A stretch of 64,000 nucleotides of DNA. It comes from Lumbricus rubellus (taxonomy: Eukaryota > Annelida > Clitellata > Crassiclitellata > Lumbricidae). Position numbers and translations under genes: made by a program. Shown one piece after another: positions 38,601-42,345 of this stretch; the stretch's first letter is position 1, and every line of letters begins with the position of its first letter. The stretch is from assembly GCA_945859605.1 (NCBI GenBank), contig OX243814.1, forward strand, positions 31,626,502 through 31,690,501, given 5' to 3'. The notes beneath the pieces are model-generated. The model did not search any database. It was not told where the DNA came from and saw nothing but the letters and a program-made list of their open reading frames with translations.

Positions 38601-39047
38601 GACCATTCTGAAGTTGACTAGCGTAATTATCAGGACCTTATTCAATTTTATTGTGAATGATTTTGATTCTATGTACAGAGGTCAATGCTTTGCAACTGCA
38701 AAATCCATGTAAGGTCAGATATCATTTAAGCTACTAAAGTAACACTTATGTCTCCATTAAAATGTCTGAATTCTGTGCAATGATAAGGAAGCCAGATGGT
38801 AATTTAAAAGGGAGGCGGATTTGACTTTGTTTTAGGATTGCCGTGTACTGATGATGCAGATCTAGTTGCCTGCTTGAAACACCATCTCTGGAAAGCGGAC
38901 CACGACATCCGCGCTCCTCCATATGACAGTGTTCGAGAGTATGCTTATGAGGGATCTGGAAGCTCAGCGGGGTCTCTTAGTTCCTTAGACGCAACAGACG
39001 AAGATGAAACAATCCAGAAGACACAAAAGCAGCAGCAGTTAAGATGA
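4306..39047 (+). CDS. CadN: Classic cadherin, invertebrate neural-cadherin type (3' part, 32 exons)
   Basis: This is a calcium-dependent homophilic adhesion receptor of the plasma membrane, linked to actin through catenins. Exons join as 4306-4417, 6940-7051, 7743-7993, 8729-9003, 10912-11370, 12448-12825, 13676-13873, 14232-14421, 14821-14964, 15997-16112, 16998-17177, 17736-18054, 18590-18817, 19508-19755, 20996-21237, 21926-22059, 23360-23620, 24142-24354, 25346-25460, 25825-26003, 26880-27136, 27533-27822, 28591-28957, 29439-29684, 30266-30491, 34013-34200, 34717-35011, 35856-36057, 36648-36895, 37419-37550, 38105-38215, 38836-39047. Phases agree at every join and the total is 7128 nt. 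About thirteen linker motifs (DxNDN and variants) and LDRE-like motifs mark the repeats. The LamG/EGF block and tail are described exon by exon. The 5' end is off the window. The family call is firm; the exact orthologue (DN-cadherin-like) is inferred from domain order. The tail stops before the usual GPRFKKLADMY core. Confidence 0.9.
5189..5491. mobile_element. hAT-like MITE, 303 bp
   Basis: Terminal inverted repeats CAGGGGCGGATGCAG (5189) and CTGTATCCGCCCCTG (ending 5491) bound a non-coding element. The flanks 'cacataaa' and 'cacaaaat' are only a weak 8-bp duplication, so the insertion is probably old. The MITE assignment rests on the termini. Confidence 0.7.
5531..5563. repeat. (TA)n microsatellite
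   Basis: A nearly perfect TA dinucleotide run within the first visible cadherin intron. Confidence 0.9.
5683..5748 (-). repeat. LINE/SINE 3'-tail relic
   Basis: In minus orientation this matches the tail shared by LINE and SINE copies in the window (ctgagtag, then cttgaag, then gctatata), ending in the ATTCATTC-type run near 5695. Only a fragment remains. Confidence 0.55.
6940..7051 (+). CDS. CadN: Cadherin exon 2
   Basis: Acceptor cttctgcag, donor GTACGT; phase 1 to 2. It encodes the calcium-binding TATDLDS motif and continues to IKTAK, completed by the LDYD motif of the next exon. Confidence 0.88.
7309..7596. mobile_element. hAT-like MITE with intact 8-bp target duplication
   Basis: Terminal repeats CAGTGGTTCCCAAAAG and its near-complement ending GGGAACCACTG bound a 288-bp non-coding element. 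The 8-bp direct repeat gtttatta is present exactly at 7301-7308 and 7597-7604, as expected of hAT-family insertion. It sits in the intron between cadherin exons 2 and 3. Confidence 0.9.
7743..7993 (+). CDS. CadN: Cadherin exon 3
   Basis: Acceptor acttctgcag, donor GTTGGT; phase 2 to 1. It encodes KRLDYDN (LDRE equivalent), ATDNGTP, a linker variant TNVNDEDP and the AYDPDGDG calcium motif of the following repeat. The linker has Glu-Asp in place of the usual Asn-Pro context. Confidence 0.92.
8095..8168. mobile_element. TTAA-associated mini hairpin element, copy 1
   Basis: A 74-bp near-palindrome runs from ACACGTTGACCGCC to GGCGGTCAATGTG, preceded by TTAA at 8091-8094. A second, inverted copy lies at 62044-62108. 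It is too small to code for anything and is probably a miniature TTAA-targeting element. Confidence 0.7.
8729..9003 (+). CDS. CadN: Cadherin exon 4
   Basis: Acceptor catgtttag, donor GTATGA; phase 1 to 0. It carries the VDHLDKSQV strand, TAVDNGG and the linker [11 protein letters not shown] Cys-Cys pair in GGCCGG is unusual for a cadherin repeat and, with another Cys near VDCTHF, might form an extra disulphide (inference). Confidence 0.92.
9044..9342. repeat. CATAA/CATGA pentanucleotide repeat
   Basis: An imperfect array of ACATA and ACATG units about 300 bp long, starting 40 bp after exon 4. Three minus-strand ORFs of M/C/Y/V composition read through it and are artefacts. Confidence 0.92.
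10690..10880 (-). mobile_element. tRNA-derived SINE-like repeat (minus)
   Basis: Read on the minus strand it has a box-A-like 'tggcatggtggta' followed by a box-B-like 'gggtcgcaggttcgaa', the layout of a tRNA-derived SINE head. No CCA end or full cloverleaf is apparent, so it is not a tRNA gene. It ends about 30 bp before cadherin exon 5. Confidence 0.55.
10912..11370 (+). CDS. CadN: Cadherin exon 5 (largest repeat exon)
   Basis: Acceptor gttgtttag, donor GTACTT; phase 0 to 0. It encodes [16 protein letters not shown], the perfect linker [10 protein letters not shown] and [10 protein letters not shown], so more than one full repeat. The weak donor runs straight into a (TCAA)n microsatellite at 11376-11405. 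Confidence 0.93.
11523..11690 (-). mobile_element. LINE 3'-end fragment (minus)
   Basis: Reverse complement of the same LINE terminus found at 33770-33955: 'ccagttgcttaagacct', 'agccgtggctgggctggga', 'ctctgagtagacttcttga', then the AATGAATG tail. The close match marks it as the same family. Confidence 0.75.
12448..12825 (+). CDS. CadN: Cadherin exon 6
   Basis: Acceptor tttttacag, donor GTGAGT; phase 0 to 0. It has EARDKGMPP, a degenerate linker [10 protein letters not shown] lacking the Asp/Asn calcium ligands, and LDFEALPQY. The inter-repeat joint is therefore probably calcium-free and more flexible. Confidence 0.92.
13072..13182. repeat. C-rich simple repeat
   Basis: An almost pure C/A tract (CCCCA-like) within an intron. 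The minus-strand glycine-rich ORFs across it are artefacts. The G-rich complement could adopt quadruplex structures. Confidence 0.9.
13424..13520. repeat. Unclassified interspersed repeat fragment
   Basis: It shares 'gtgccagtcccaa', 'ggataaaggaggaggg' and the following segment with copies near 1065-1140 (+) and 10150-10250 (-). Three copies in 14 kb indicate a dispersed family that I do not recognise. Confidence 0.55.
13676..13873 (+). CDS. CadN: Cadherin exon 7, GC donor
   Basis: Acceptor tcgtcgtcag, phase 0 to 0. It encodes [10 protein letters not shown] (variant linker) and [13 protein letters not shown]. No GT in the correct phase follows; the intron appears to start GCATGT after AAG, and the next exon continues IYYRIKEAG in phase. 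Confidence 0.85.
14002..14068. repeat. CAT/CAC trinucleotide-rich tract
   Basis: Imperfect ATC/CAC repeat that gives a His-rich artefactual ORF. Confidence 0.85.
14232..14421 (+). CDS. CadN: Cadherin exon 8
   Basis: Acceptor gtttgtgtag, donor GTAGGC; phase 0 to 1. It carries [20 protein letters not shown] and AEDGAPS, the second half of a repeat, with a Pro/Gly/Asn-rich loop (YPSGTPNQ) before the G strand. Confidence 0.9.
14821..14964 (+). CDS. CadN: Cadherin exon 9, GC donor
   Basis: Acceptor actacttcag, phase 1 to 1. It encodes [15 protein letters not shown] linker residues and ends ITAEDKDE. The donor reads GCAAGA after GAGG. Joining to 15997 gives [10 protein letters not shown], an expected cadherin strand, whereas no GT site keeps phase. 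Confidence 0.85.
14971..15436. repeat. 22-bp minisatellite next to exon 9
   Basis: About twenty copies of a unit close to 'tcatccactctattgttatga'. The array begins within ten bases of the exon 9 donor and fills the 5' part of the intron. Variant positions are mostly single substitutions (ccac/ctac/cctc). Confidence 0.92.
15997..16112 (+). CDS. CadN: Cadherin exon 10
   Basis: Acceptor attttttag, donor GTAGGA; phase 1 to 0. It encodes [19 protein letters not shown] and LDYESDIR, the middle of a cadherin repeat. Confidence 0.9.
16440..16965 (+). mobile_element. LINE 3'-end fragment interrupted by a SINE
   Basis: 16440-16675 encodes a decayed non-LTR retrotransposon C-terminus (for example [18 protein letters not shown]), and 16893-16965 continues with the 'gggagcacttctgag' to 'gctatataaatg' tail. 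The SINE at 16676-16892 sits between the halves, so the LINE copy is older. Confidence 0.7.
16676..16892 (-). mobile_element. tRNA-derived SINE (minus)
   Basis: Reading the minus strand: 'gcggtggtgtagtggtggc' (box A), 'ggttcgaatcc' (box B), a body with 'gtccttcactcacaattgc', then the LINE-like tail 'gggagcgcctctgag', 'gcgctata' and a CAAACAAA-type end. It is inserted in a LINE fragment; short similar flanks (gagggttg and gaggttgg) may be the target duplication. Confidence 0.85.
16998..17177 (+). CDS. CadN: Cadherin exon 11
   Basis: Acceptor tttgtctag, donor GTATGG; phase 0 to 0. It has [11 protein letters not shown], the perfect linker [10 protein letters not shown] and the start of the next repeat ([14 protein letters not shown]). 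Confidence 0.92.
17325..17392 (-). repeat. LINE/SINE tail relic
   Basis: ATTCATTC run followed by 'tatattgcgctccttcaag' and 'ctactcagaggcgc', the minus-orientation form of the shared tail. Confidence 0.6.
17736..18054 (+). CDS. CadN: Cadherin exon 12
   Basis: Acceptor gttctttag, donor GTATGG; phase 0 to 1. It encodes [24 protein letters not shown] and [10 protein letters not shown]. The donor is the first of six tandem in-frame donor-like sites; this one joins HSRAG directly to [10 protein letters not shown], the expected strand. Confidence 0.92.
18055..18162 (+). promoter_or_regulatory. Ladder of in-frame 5' splice-site-like motifs
   Basis: After the exon 12 donor there are further AG/GT(G/A)AGA sites with exon ends at 18069, 18093, 18108, 18141 and 18150. 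Each splits a GGT codon in the same phase as the main donor, and the frame stays open to TAA at 18171. They derive from local repetition of 'acaggtgagac'. Use of any would add 5, 13, 18, 29 or 32 residues. Alternative use is inferred. Confidence 0.6.
18236..18322 (-). repeat. LINE 3'-tail relic
   Basis: Reverse complement of 'actgggagcgcttctgaaag', 'gctgcaagaagcgc', the terminus seen at 33436-33478. Confidence 0.6.
18590..18817 (+). CDS. CadN: Cadherin exon 13
   Basis: Acceptor ctgttcttag, donor GTAAGC; phase 1 to 1. It carries [20 protein letters not shown] and [10 protein letters not shown], a textbook cadherin repeat core. Confidence 0.93.
19508..19755 (+). CDS. CadN: Cadherin exon 14
   Basis: Acceptor cttttaag, donor GTAACA; phase 1 to 0. 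It encodes the linker [10 protein letters not shown] (His in place of the last Asn), [17 protein letters not shown] and ends VLKVFK, which must join a VDFD motif downstream. Confidence 0.92.
19905..20150 (-). mobile_element. LINE C-terminal/3' fragment (minus)
   Basis: The minus strand reads [18 protein letters not shown] LINE C-terminal sequence (with [10 protein letters not shown] and [11 protein letters not shown] visible), ending in a GTATTGTATT-type tail. It is decayed and non-functional. Confidence 0.6.
20249..20995 (+). repeat. 36-bp minisatellite made of the exon 15 acceptor and exon start
   Basis: About 21 units of a 36-bp repeat reading 'tcggttgactttgatgttc' then 'tatcgttgcctttgtag'. 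The final unit is the real start of exon 15, so each unit carries a pyrimidine-rich stretch, a TAG or CAG acceptor and a copy of the first coding codons (VDFDVLSLP). Most units end in an in-frame TAG, so inclusion of earlier units would truncate the protein. Confidence 0.92.
20996..21237 (+). CDS. CadN: Cadherin exon 15
   Basis: The acceptor cctttgtag is the last of the tandem acceptor array; donor GTGAGG; phase 0 to 2. It encodes [18 protein letters not shown] (LDRE equivalent), linker [10 protein letters not shown] and [11 protein letters not shown]. The start was chosen because it continues VLKVFK of exon 14 into the expected VDFD strand with no stop. Confidence 0.88.
21503..21777. repeat. 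(CCTT)n microsatellite
   Basis: About 250 bp of almost pure TTCC units in the intron after exon 15. Long SFLP and EGRK ORFs on both strands are artefacts. Confidence 0.97.
21926..22059 (+). CDS. CadN: Cadherin exon 16
   Basis: Acceptor tgtcgttag, donor GTTCCT (weak); phase 2 to 1. It encodes [25 protein letters not shown] and AIDKG. Donor placement rests on phase and on continuation with exon 17 ([11 protein letters not shown]). Confidence 0.85.
22473..23222. repeat. (ATGT)n microsatellite, about 750 bp
   Basis: Uninterrupted GTAT units except for one phase shift near 22885-22890 (gtatgatgtatg). It lies in the intron between exons 16 and 17. All MYVC and THTYI ORFs across it are artefacts; the longest (434 codons) only seems to include cadherin sequence because it runs into exon 17. 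Confidence 0.98.
23360..23620 (+). CDS. CadN: Cadherin exon 17
   Basis: Acceptor ctgtttag, donor GTTTGG; phase 1 to 1. It has the perfect linker [22 protein letters not shown] and a short Cys-rich loop [14 protein letters not shown] Cys cluster in the last regular repeat is a distinctive feature. Confidence 0.92.
24142..24354 (+). CDS. CadN: Cadherin exon 18 (last linker motif)
   Basis: Acceptor atgttgtag, donor GTGATT; phase 1 to 1. It encodes [23 protein letters not shown] and [13 protein letters not shown]. The NDN-to-NDY change followed by PGHK and YNYK marks the transition from regular repeats to the membrane-proximal region. Confidence 0.92.
25346..25460 (+). CDS. CadN: Cadherin exon 19 (membrane-proximal region)
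   Basis: Acceptor gttttaaag, donor GTCTGT; phase 1 to 2. It encodes [20 protein letters not shown], then an [11 protein letters not shown] stretch, the start of the non-chordate cadherin region. Confidence 0.88.
25825..26003 (+). CDS. CadN: Cadherin exon 20 (membrane-proximal region)
   Basis: Acceptor cttgattcag, donor GTAAGG; phase 2 to 1. It encodes [15 protein letters not shown] and [13 protein letters not shown], then KDISDDAV, a cadherin-like fold with no canonical calcium ligands. Confidence 0.88.
26038..26105. mobile_element. TTAA-flanked mini hairpin element, divergent ends
   Basis: CCCTTTGCCGACCAA and TTGGTTGGTAAAGGG termini flanked by TTAA surround the same 'agtaaatggtatgggaaat' core as the family copies elsewhere, but with different, still complementary, termini. 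It immediately follows exon 20. Confidence 0.75.
26096..26500. repeat. 26-bp minisatellite grown from a mini element end
   Basis: About fifteen copies of a unit close to 'taaagggttaattcattaat' plus 'tcgatg'. The unit is the right end (AAAGGGTTAA) of the adjacent hairpin element plus flank. Confidence 0.85.
26560..26715. repeat. (TTA)n run plus LINE tail relic
   Basis: A TTA run (26560-26625) joins 'ttatatagcacaccttcaag', 'tactcagaagcgc' and 'acggctaaat', the minus-orientation LINE terminus. The A/T-rich run is probably its tail. Confidence 0.7.
26880..27136 (+). CDS. CadN: Cadherin exon 21 (membrane-proximal region)
   Basis: Acceptor ttgttgcctag, donor GTGAGA; phase 1 to 0. It encodes [30 protein letters not shown] and VFTVMNHP. 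This block is characteristic of the non-chordate cadherin domain before the first EGF. Confidence 0.9.
27533..27822 (+). CDS. CadN: Cadherin exon 22 (pre-EGF region and EGF1 start)
   Basis: Acceptor ctttcttag, donor GTGAGT; phase 0 to 2. It has several Cys residues ([20 protein letters not shown]) and then [12 protein letters not shown], the first half of an EGF domain completed in the next exon. Confidence 0.92.
28591..28957 (+). CDS. CadN: Cadherin exon 23 (EGF1 end, LamG1 start)
   Basis: Acceptor aatattttag, donor GTATAA; phase 2 to 0. [12 protein letters not shown] closes EGF1. LamG1 follows with [42 protein letters not shown] and [14 protein letters not shown], the usual LamG strands. 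Confidence 0.94.
29233..29426. mobile_element. hAT-like MITE next to exon 24 acceptor
   Basis: A 194-bp element with ends CAGGACTTTTTTAA and TTAAAAACAGCCCTG, and an exact 8-bp target duplication tttactgt at 29225-29232 and 29427-29434. The right duplication plus TCAG forms the acceptor of exon 24 at 29439. A related copy lies at 55405-55596. Confidence 0.9.
29439..29684 (+). CDS. CadN: Cadherin exon 24 (LamG1 end), GC donor
   Basis: Acceptor tactgttcag, phase 0 to 0. It encodes [12 protein letters not shown], the variable [11 protein letters not shown] loop, LQLGGRT and [15 protein letters not shown]. The donor reads GCGAGT after AAG. Joining to 30266 gives HNGKLYDL, the classic LamG ending; a GT site 12 nt later would add ASG... 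and is less likely. Confidence 0.88.
29896..30070 (+). mobile_element. tRNA-derived SINE copy (truncated)
   Basis: Box A-like 'gcgcagtggtgtagggtta', box B-like 'gcaggttcgaatc', then 'aagtccttcactcgcaattg' and a body ending near 'cctctgatgg'. The LINE-like tail is largely missing. Confidence 0.7.
30266..30491 (+). CDS. CadN: Cadherin exon 25 (EGF2)
   Basis: Acceptor accttgcag, donor GTGAGC; phase 0 to 1. It ends LamG1 (LYDLHIG) and encodes [10 protein letters not shown] and EGF2 with CGINGKC and [12 protein letters not shown]. Confidence 0.93.
31699..32735 (-). pseudogene. Antisense protein-coding relic of unknown origin
   Basis: On the minus strand three segments read as protein-like sequence: 32445-32735 ([31 protein letters not shown]), 32203-32430 ([20 protein letters not shown]) and 31699-31890 (about 60 open codons with [17 protein letters not shown]). 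They are separated by frame changes and stops. I do not recognise the parent; a decayed retrocopy or transposon gene in the 3.5-kb intron is possible. Confidence 0.3.
32868..33485 (+). mobile_element. Decayed LINE reverse transcriptase C-terminus
   Basis: Frame-shifted fragments give [43 protein letters not shown] and [17 protein letters not shown], the usual order at the end of non-LTR reverse transcriptases, followed by the 'actgggagcgcttctgaaag' terminus. At least two frame changes and stops make it a dead copy. Confidence 0.8.
33770..33955 (+). mobile_element. LINE 3' terminus of the family sharing the SINE tail
   Basis: It encodes [20 protein letters not shown] and [19 protein letters not shown], then ends 'cttgaaggggcgctatataa' with an AATGAATG tail. 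The last 60 bp match the SINE 3' ends at 16680-16735, 57585-57630 and 63770-63815. Confidence 0.85.
34013..34200 (+). CDS. CadN: Cadherin exon 26 (LamG2 start)
   Basis: Acceptor gcatttgcag, donor GTATTC; phase 1 to 0. It encodes [31 protein letters not shown] and EYIVLE, the first half of LamG2. Confidence 0.93.
34717..35011 (+). CDS. CadN: Cadherin exon 27 (LamG2 middle)
   Basis: Acceptor attcgctag, donor GTAAAC; phase 0 to 1. It encodes [37 protein letters not shown] and LENS. The order of strands matches a laminin-G domain. Confidence 0.92.
35129..35189. mobile_element. Mini hairpin element, CCCTTTAATGCC family
   Basis: Minus-orientation copy of a roughly 60-bp palindrome with conserved core 'tttcccataccatttacta'. 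The ends are CTTTAATGCC and GGCATTAAAGGG. Confidence 0.75.
35752..35821. mobile_element. TTAA-flanked mini hairpin element, variant
   Basis: TTAA at 35748-35751 and 35822-35825 bound CCCTTTGAACTCGG...TCCGGGTTCAAAGGG with a different core from the main family. It ends about 30 bp before exon 28, within the acceptor region. Confidence 0.75.
35856..36057 (+). CDS. CadN: Cadherin exon 28 (LamG2 end, EGF3)
   Basis: Acceptor tttttcccag, donor GTGAGT; phase 1 to 2. [15 protein letters not shown] closes LamG2; [14 protein letters not shown] and [10 protein letters not shown] begin a third EGF-like unit. Confidence 0.92.
36648..36895 (+). CDS. CadN: Cadherin exon 29 (EGF and transmembrane start)
   Basis: Acceptor ctgttttag, donor GTATGT; phase 2 to 1. 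RCPVGKRLV completes EGF3. A further EGF reads [13 protein letters not shown] and [12 protein letters not shown]. The membrane helix begins [18 protein letters not shown] and finishes in exon 30. Confidence 0.93.
37000..37252 (+). mobile_element. tRNA-derived SINE copy
   Basis: Box A-like 'gcatggtggtgtagtgggta', box B 'ggttcgaatcc', body with 'caagcgcttcaacgtgaaac' and 'cagtgtctgcgttg', then a diverged tail 'agcacttctgag' and CATACATA end. Confidence 0.8.
37419..37550 (+). CDS. CadN: Cadherin exon 30 (membrane end, juxtamembrane tail)
   Basis: Acceptor tttgatcttag, donor GTAGGA; phase 1 to 1. [10 protein letters not shown] ends the helix, FRCRRR is the stop-transfer, and [14 protein letters not shown] starts the p120-catenin-binding juxtamembrane motif. 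Confidence 0.93.
37590..37652. mobile_element. TTAA-flanked mini hairpin element
   Basis: TTAA at 37586-37589 and 37653-37656 bound a 63-bp palindrome CCCTTTAATGCCGAG...CGGTATTAAAGGG. This is the best complete copy of the family. Confidence 0.85.
38105..38215 (+). CDS. CadN: Cadherin exon 31 (juxtamembrane tail)
   Basis: Acceptor ctgtgtcag, donor GTATGT; phase 1 to 1. It continues [17 protein letters not shown], completing the EEGxGEED p120 motif, then a Gly/Val-rich spacer. Confidence 0.93.
38370..38500 (-). repeat. LINE 3'-end relic (minus)
   Basis: CATCCATC/ATTC run followed by 'tatatagcacactttcaag', 'tattcagagacgctccca', 'gcacggccaaagagg' and 'gtcttaagaag', the reverse complement of the LINE terminus. 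Confidence 0.65.
38836..39047 (+). CDS. CadN: Cadherin terminal exon, copy 1
   Basis: Acceptor tttgttttag, phase 1 to stop TGA at 39045. It encodes [20 protein letters not shown] and [13 protein letters not shown], the N-terminal half of the beta-catenin-binding region, then a Gln-rich end. The usual aromatic/basic core (GPRFKKLADMY type) is absent from this frame and I did not see it downstream. Confidence 0.88.
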
Positions 39048-39298
39048 ACTGACGTCAATAATATTGGTTGTGATGAAGCGGATAGTTCTGGTTCAGTGAA
39101 CTGTGTGCCATGGTTGGATAACCTGCAGATTCTATGTACAGAGGTCAATGCTTTGCAACTGCAAAATCCATGTAAGGTCAGATATCATTTAAGCTACTAA
39201 AGTAACACTTATGTCTCCATTAAAATGTCTGAATTCTGTGCAATGATAAGGAAGCCAGATGGTAATTTAAAAGGGAGGCGGATTTGACTTTGTTTTAG

Positions 39299-39510
39299 GA
39301 TTGCCGTGTACTGATGATGCAGATCTAGTTGCCTGCTTGAAACACCATCTCTGGAAAGCGGACCACGACATCCGCGCTCCTCCATATGACAGTGTTCGAG
39401 AGTATGCTTATGAGGGATCTGGAAGCTCAGCGGGGTCTCTTAGTTCCTTAGACGCAACAGACGAAGATGAAACAATCCAGAAGACACAAAAGCAGCAGCA
39501 GTTAAGATGA
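39299..39510 (+). CDS. CadN: Cadherin terminal exon, copy 2 (duplicate)
   Basis: The same 212-nt exon with the same acceptor and stop. If both are real, splicing can use either copy and give the same protein; the first stop makes joint inclusion irrelevant to the product. It could be an assembly duplicate. Confidence 0.7.
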
Positions 39511-39590
39511 ACTGACGTCAATAATATTGGTTGTGATGAAGCGGATAGTTCTGGTTCAGTGAACTGTGTGCCATGGTTGGATAACCTGCA

Positions 39591-42345
39591 GAGAGACCGA
39601 GTTCTGGGAAAATACTGTGATTTCTTCATTCCTGTATTTGCTAGGAATTTGCTTCATCTATTGGACTTCAGCCTCCTCCTCCTCCCAGTGAAAGACTCCC
39701 AGAGTTTCTGAGGAATTCTACATTTAAAGTCTAGTCATAATGGCGTTACATCTCTGTTTGGCCACACTCTCAGCTGTAGCTGCCTGTCAGCTGTCCAAAG
39801 GTGATGATGAACAAATTGCCATGAATGAAACTGATGTCTATTCACCGTAAGGGAAATGAAACAATTTCCGCTTGAGGGTAGTGCGAGCATTGGCAACGCA
39901 AGACAAGGATTTAATTCCCAAAACTACAGGTACTGCTGACTACTGCACGCTATGTGAAGACTGACATTAACAAACATTGGTTGCATCATTAGTCAGGAAT
40001 CGAAACCTGGATACTAACTAACAGTCAGTTTTTAAGCAAAATGTGCTTTCACATAGCTGTTTAATTTGGTTTCCAAATGCAGATTATACATTAAAAGCTT
40101 ATTTTCATCATTCCTGTATTGAATATTTTGTGCATTTACACATACTCTAAACAAGTATAAAATATATCAGCATTTTCCTTTTCTTAGATTTAGAAGTATC
40201 AATGATGAGAAAGTTGCTGTATGTAGTCCTTTAGCCATTTGTGAATTGCTGATAGTTTTCCAACATATTGAGACTGCAATGGCAGCTGCGTTAGTTTTTC
40301 TCAACAACCTTGCAGCTCAACTGGTGAAACAAGTTGGTTCACAACTGCACAAGTGGACAATATTGGAGCCAAGTTGTGTTCTATCTTTAAACAAATATGG
40401 TGGTATTCTGGCCACAAAGATGCAAGGCTCCTGAATGGGTCATTCTCTCAAATATCAAATTCAAATCGCAAGATGCATCATGAAATCAAGTTAATTTTTA
40501 GGCAGCACGACCCATTAAAATTTGCAGGCAGTAAACTTTTCTCTGTTACTATTCTGCAATCATGCATGTCATCATAAAAAAGCATAGCACGGTATGACTA
40601 TCCAGGATTTTCTGGAGCCCAGGGTGAGAATTGCCGGGGGAGTTGGGGGGGGGGGGTTCAACTTTCCAGTCTTTCTTAGAGCCCCATGTTAAAGTATGTT
40701 TTTCATACCCCAATTTCAAGTTTATCATAGGCCAACCCCCCAGTTATTTTTCCACAATTCTCATACTGCTGGAGCCCTAGTTACATCAGTGGTAGGTAAG
40801 AGTTTTTTCACAAGTGAAATGAAAAAATATATAAAATAATTGCATACCTGGTGCAACCTTAATTTCTGTTTGGAAGGGTTGCCCAAATGGCATGGATCAA
40901 AATCAAGTTGCTGCTCCTAGCATCTATCTGGAAAAGATGAAGAATTGAAGACATAGGCTACCATTAGTATTATTGTGATATTGTGATCGAGGAAGATATT
41001 GTTTAGAATGAATTCACATGTAAATAATGTAATACTTTATTGTAGCTATTTTTCTATGGTTATTGCTGTAACATTCAAAAGTTAAACACATGACTTTGTT
41101 GTTCTTGTTGTTGCAAAGTTAGATTGTATTTACACGTGATATGGGTAGTTCACCTGCAACTCAAGTAATTGTATTTGTACAAGGTAGCCTAATTATAAAT
41201 TAAGAATAAGTTTTGTAGCAGTATTGTTTTTGATCAGAAAGTCGGTGATAAGAAAAGGCATAAGAGGATATAGTTCACAGGATTTCTGGTAGGAATTCAG
41301 AGCTGCATGAGGACCCGACATAGGCTAATCCAGATTTCAGGATGTGGCAAAATGCGAGTGATTAAAAAGTTAGCCTAATAGAATAAAAGGAATAAAATAT
41401 AACAAACGTGATATATTACTTTATAGATAAAATATAGGTTGCCCGGAAATTTTAAGATTCGCCCCGTTCCCGGCCAATCCCCTACTTCACCATCCTCACT
41501 TCGCTCCCTTCGTCCCTCCACCTCACCGTCCCTCCGTCCTCTCCGTCCCCTCCCACCTTCCTCCTTGCCTCACTGCCTCCTCCCTTCTTTCCTCCTTCCC
41601 CACCCCTCCCTCCCTGGAGTTAGGCCTAATAGCCGGAAATATTTGGAAATGCCAGTGAAACATACAAATACTACATGTGCAAAAATGTGGTGTTAAAAGC
41701 ACAAATATTTTTAATGCCAGTGACAGAAACACAATGTGCAAAAATTTCGGTTTTCGCCCCCTTCCCCCTCCCATGGTCGGAGAGATTGGCCAACCAACAC
41801 CAACGGGTGTCCCATGCCGAGACGGCCCGAGACTGTATAGTGAAGGTTTGGAGTGAAAAGCTAAAAACTGTGGAATTAATGCATCCCGGTCAAACAGACA
41901 CACACAGTTTCGTCTTTATTTATATAGATAATGCCAATCTCATTAAAACCACGCCTTGCTGACCGATTTCTCGTGTGGTTTGTGAAGGTGCTGGGCATCC
42001 AAGGGCATCGCAGTGTTGACGTCTAGTGACGTAATTAAATGGTAGACTCTAGTAGCATCTATATTATCTGTGGTAGTCATTGATTTCCGTTAAGATGGGG
42101 AATTAAACAAAGTTTACGCTTACTTATAATGCTATGAGGTTGCTGGATTAATCTTCTGTATTTAAAACTTTTCGCTGTTTCGATTTCACAACGATTTACA
42201 GAAGGCACTGAATTTACTACATCGCGTTATTTTGACTAAAACCTGGTGTCGAAGCCATTGAACAGGTGGGACTAAGAAGCTGCGAACTACGTGCCTTCAC
42301 TAAATTAAATCATGTAATTTTTAACAGGAGGTGTAGTGTGGATTT
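39591..42345. other. Intergenic, repeat fragments only
   Basis: No gene is recognised. 40605-40790 holds a possible old inverted-repeat element ('ctggagcccagggtgagaat' against 'attctcatactgctggagcc'). 41436-41640 is pyrimidine-rich. 41860-41935 resembles a retrotransposon 3' end ('cgtctttatttatatagata'). AATAAA motifs occur at 41382 and 41391, but far from the cadherin stop. Confidence 0.45.

Larger units (their letters stand above)
38665..39590 (+). repeat. 463-bp tandem duplication containing the last cadherin exon
   Basis: Copies 38665-39127 and 39128-39590 look identical throughout, covering intron end, acceptor, exon and about 80 bp past the stop. The junction has a short GA microhomology. 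Confidence 0.93.
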
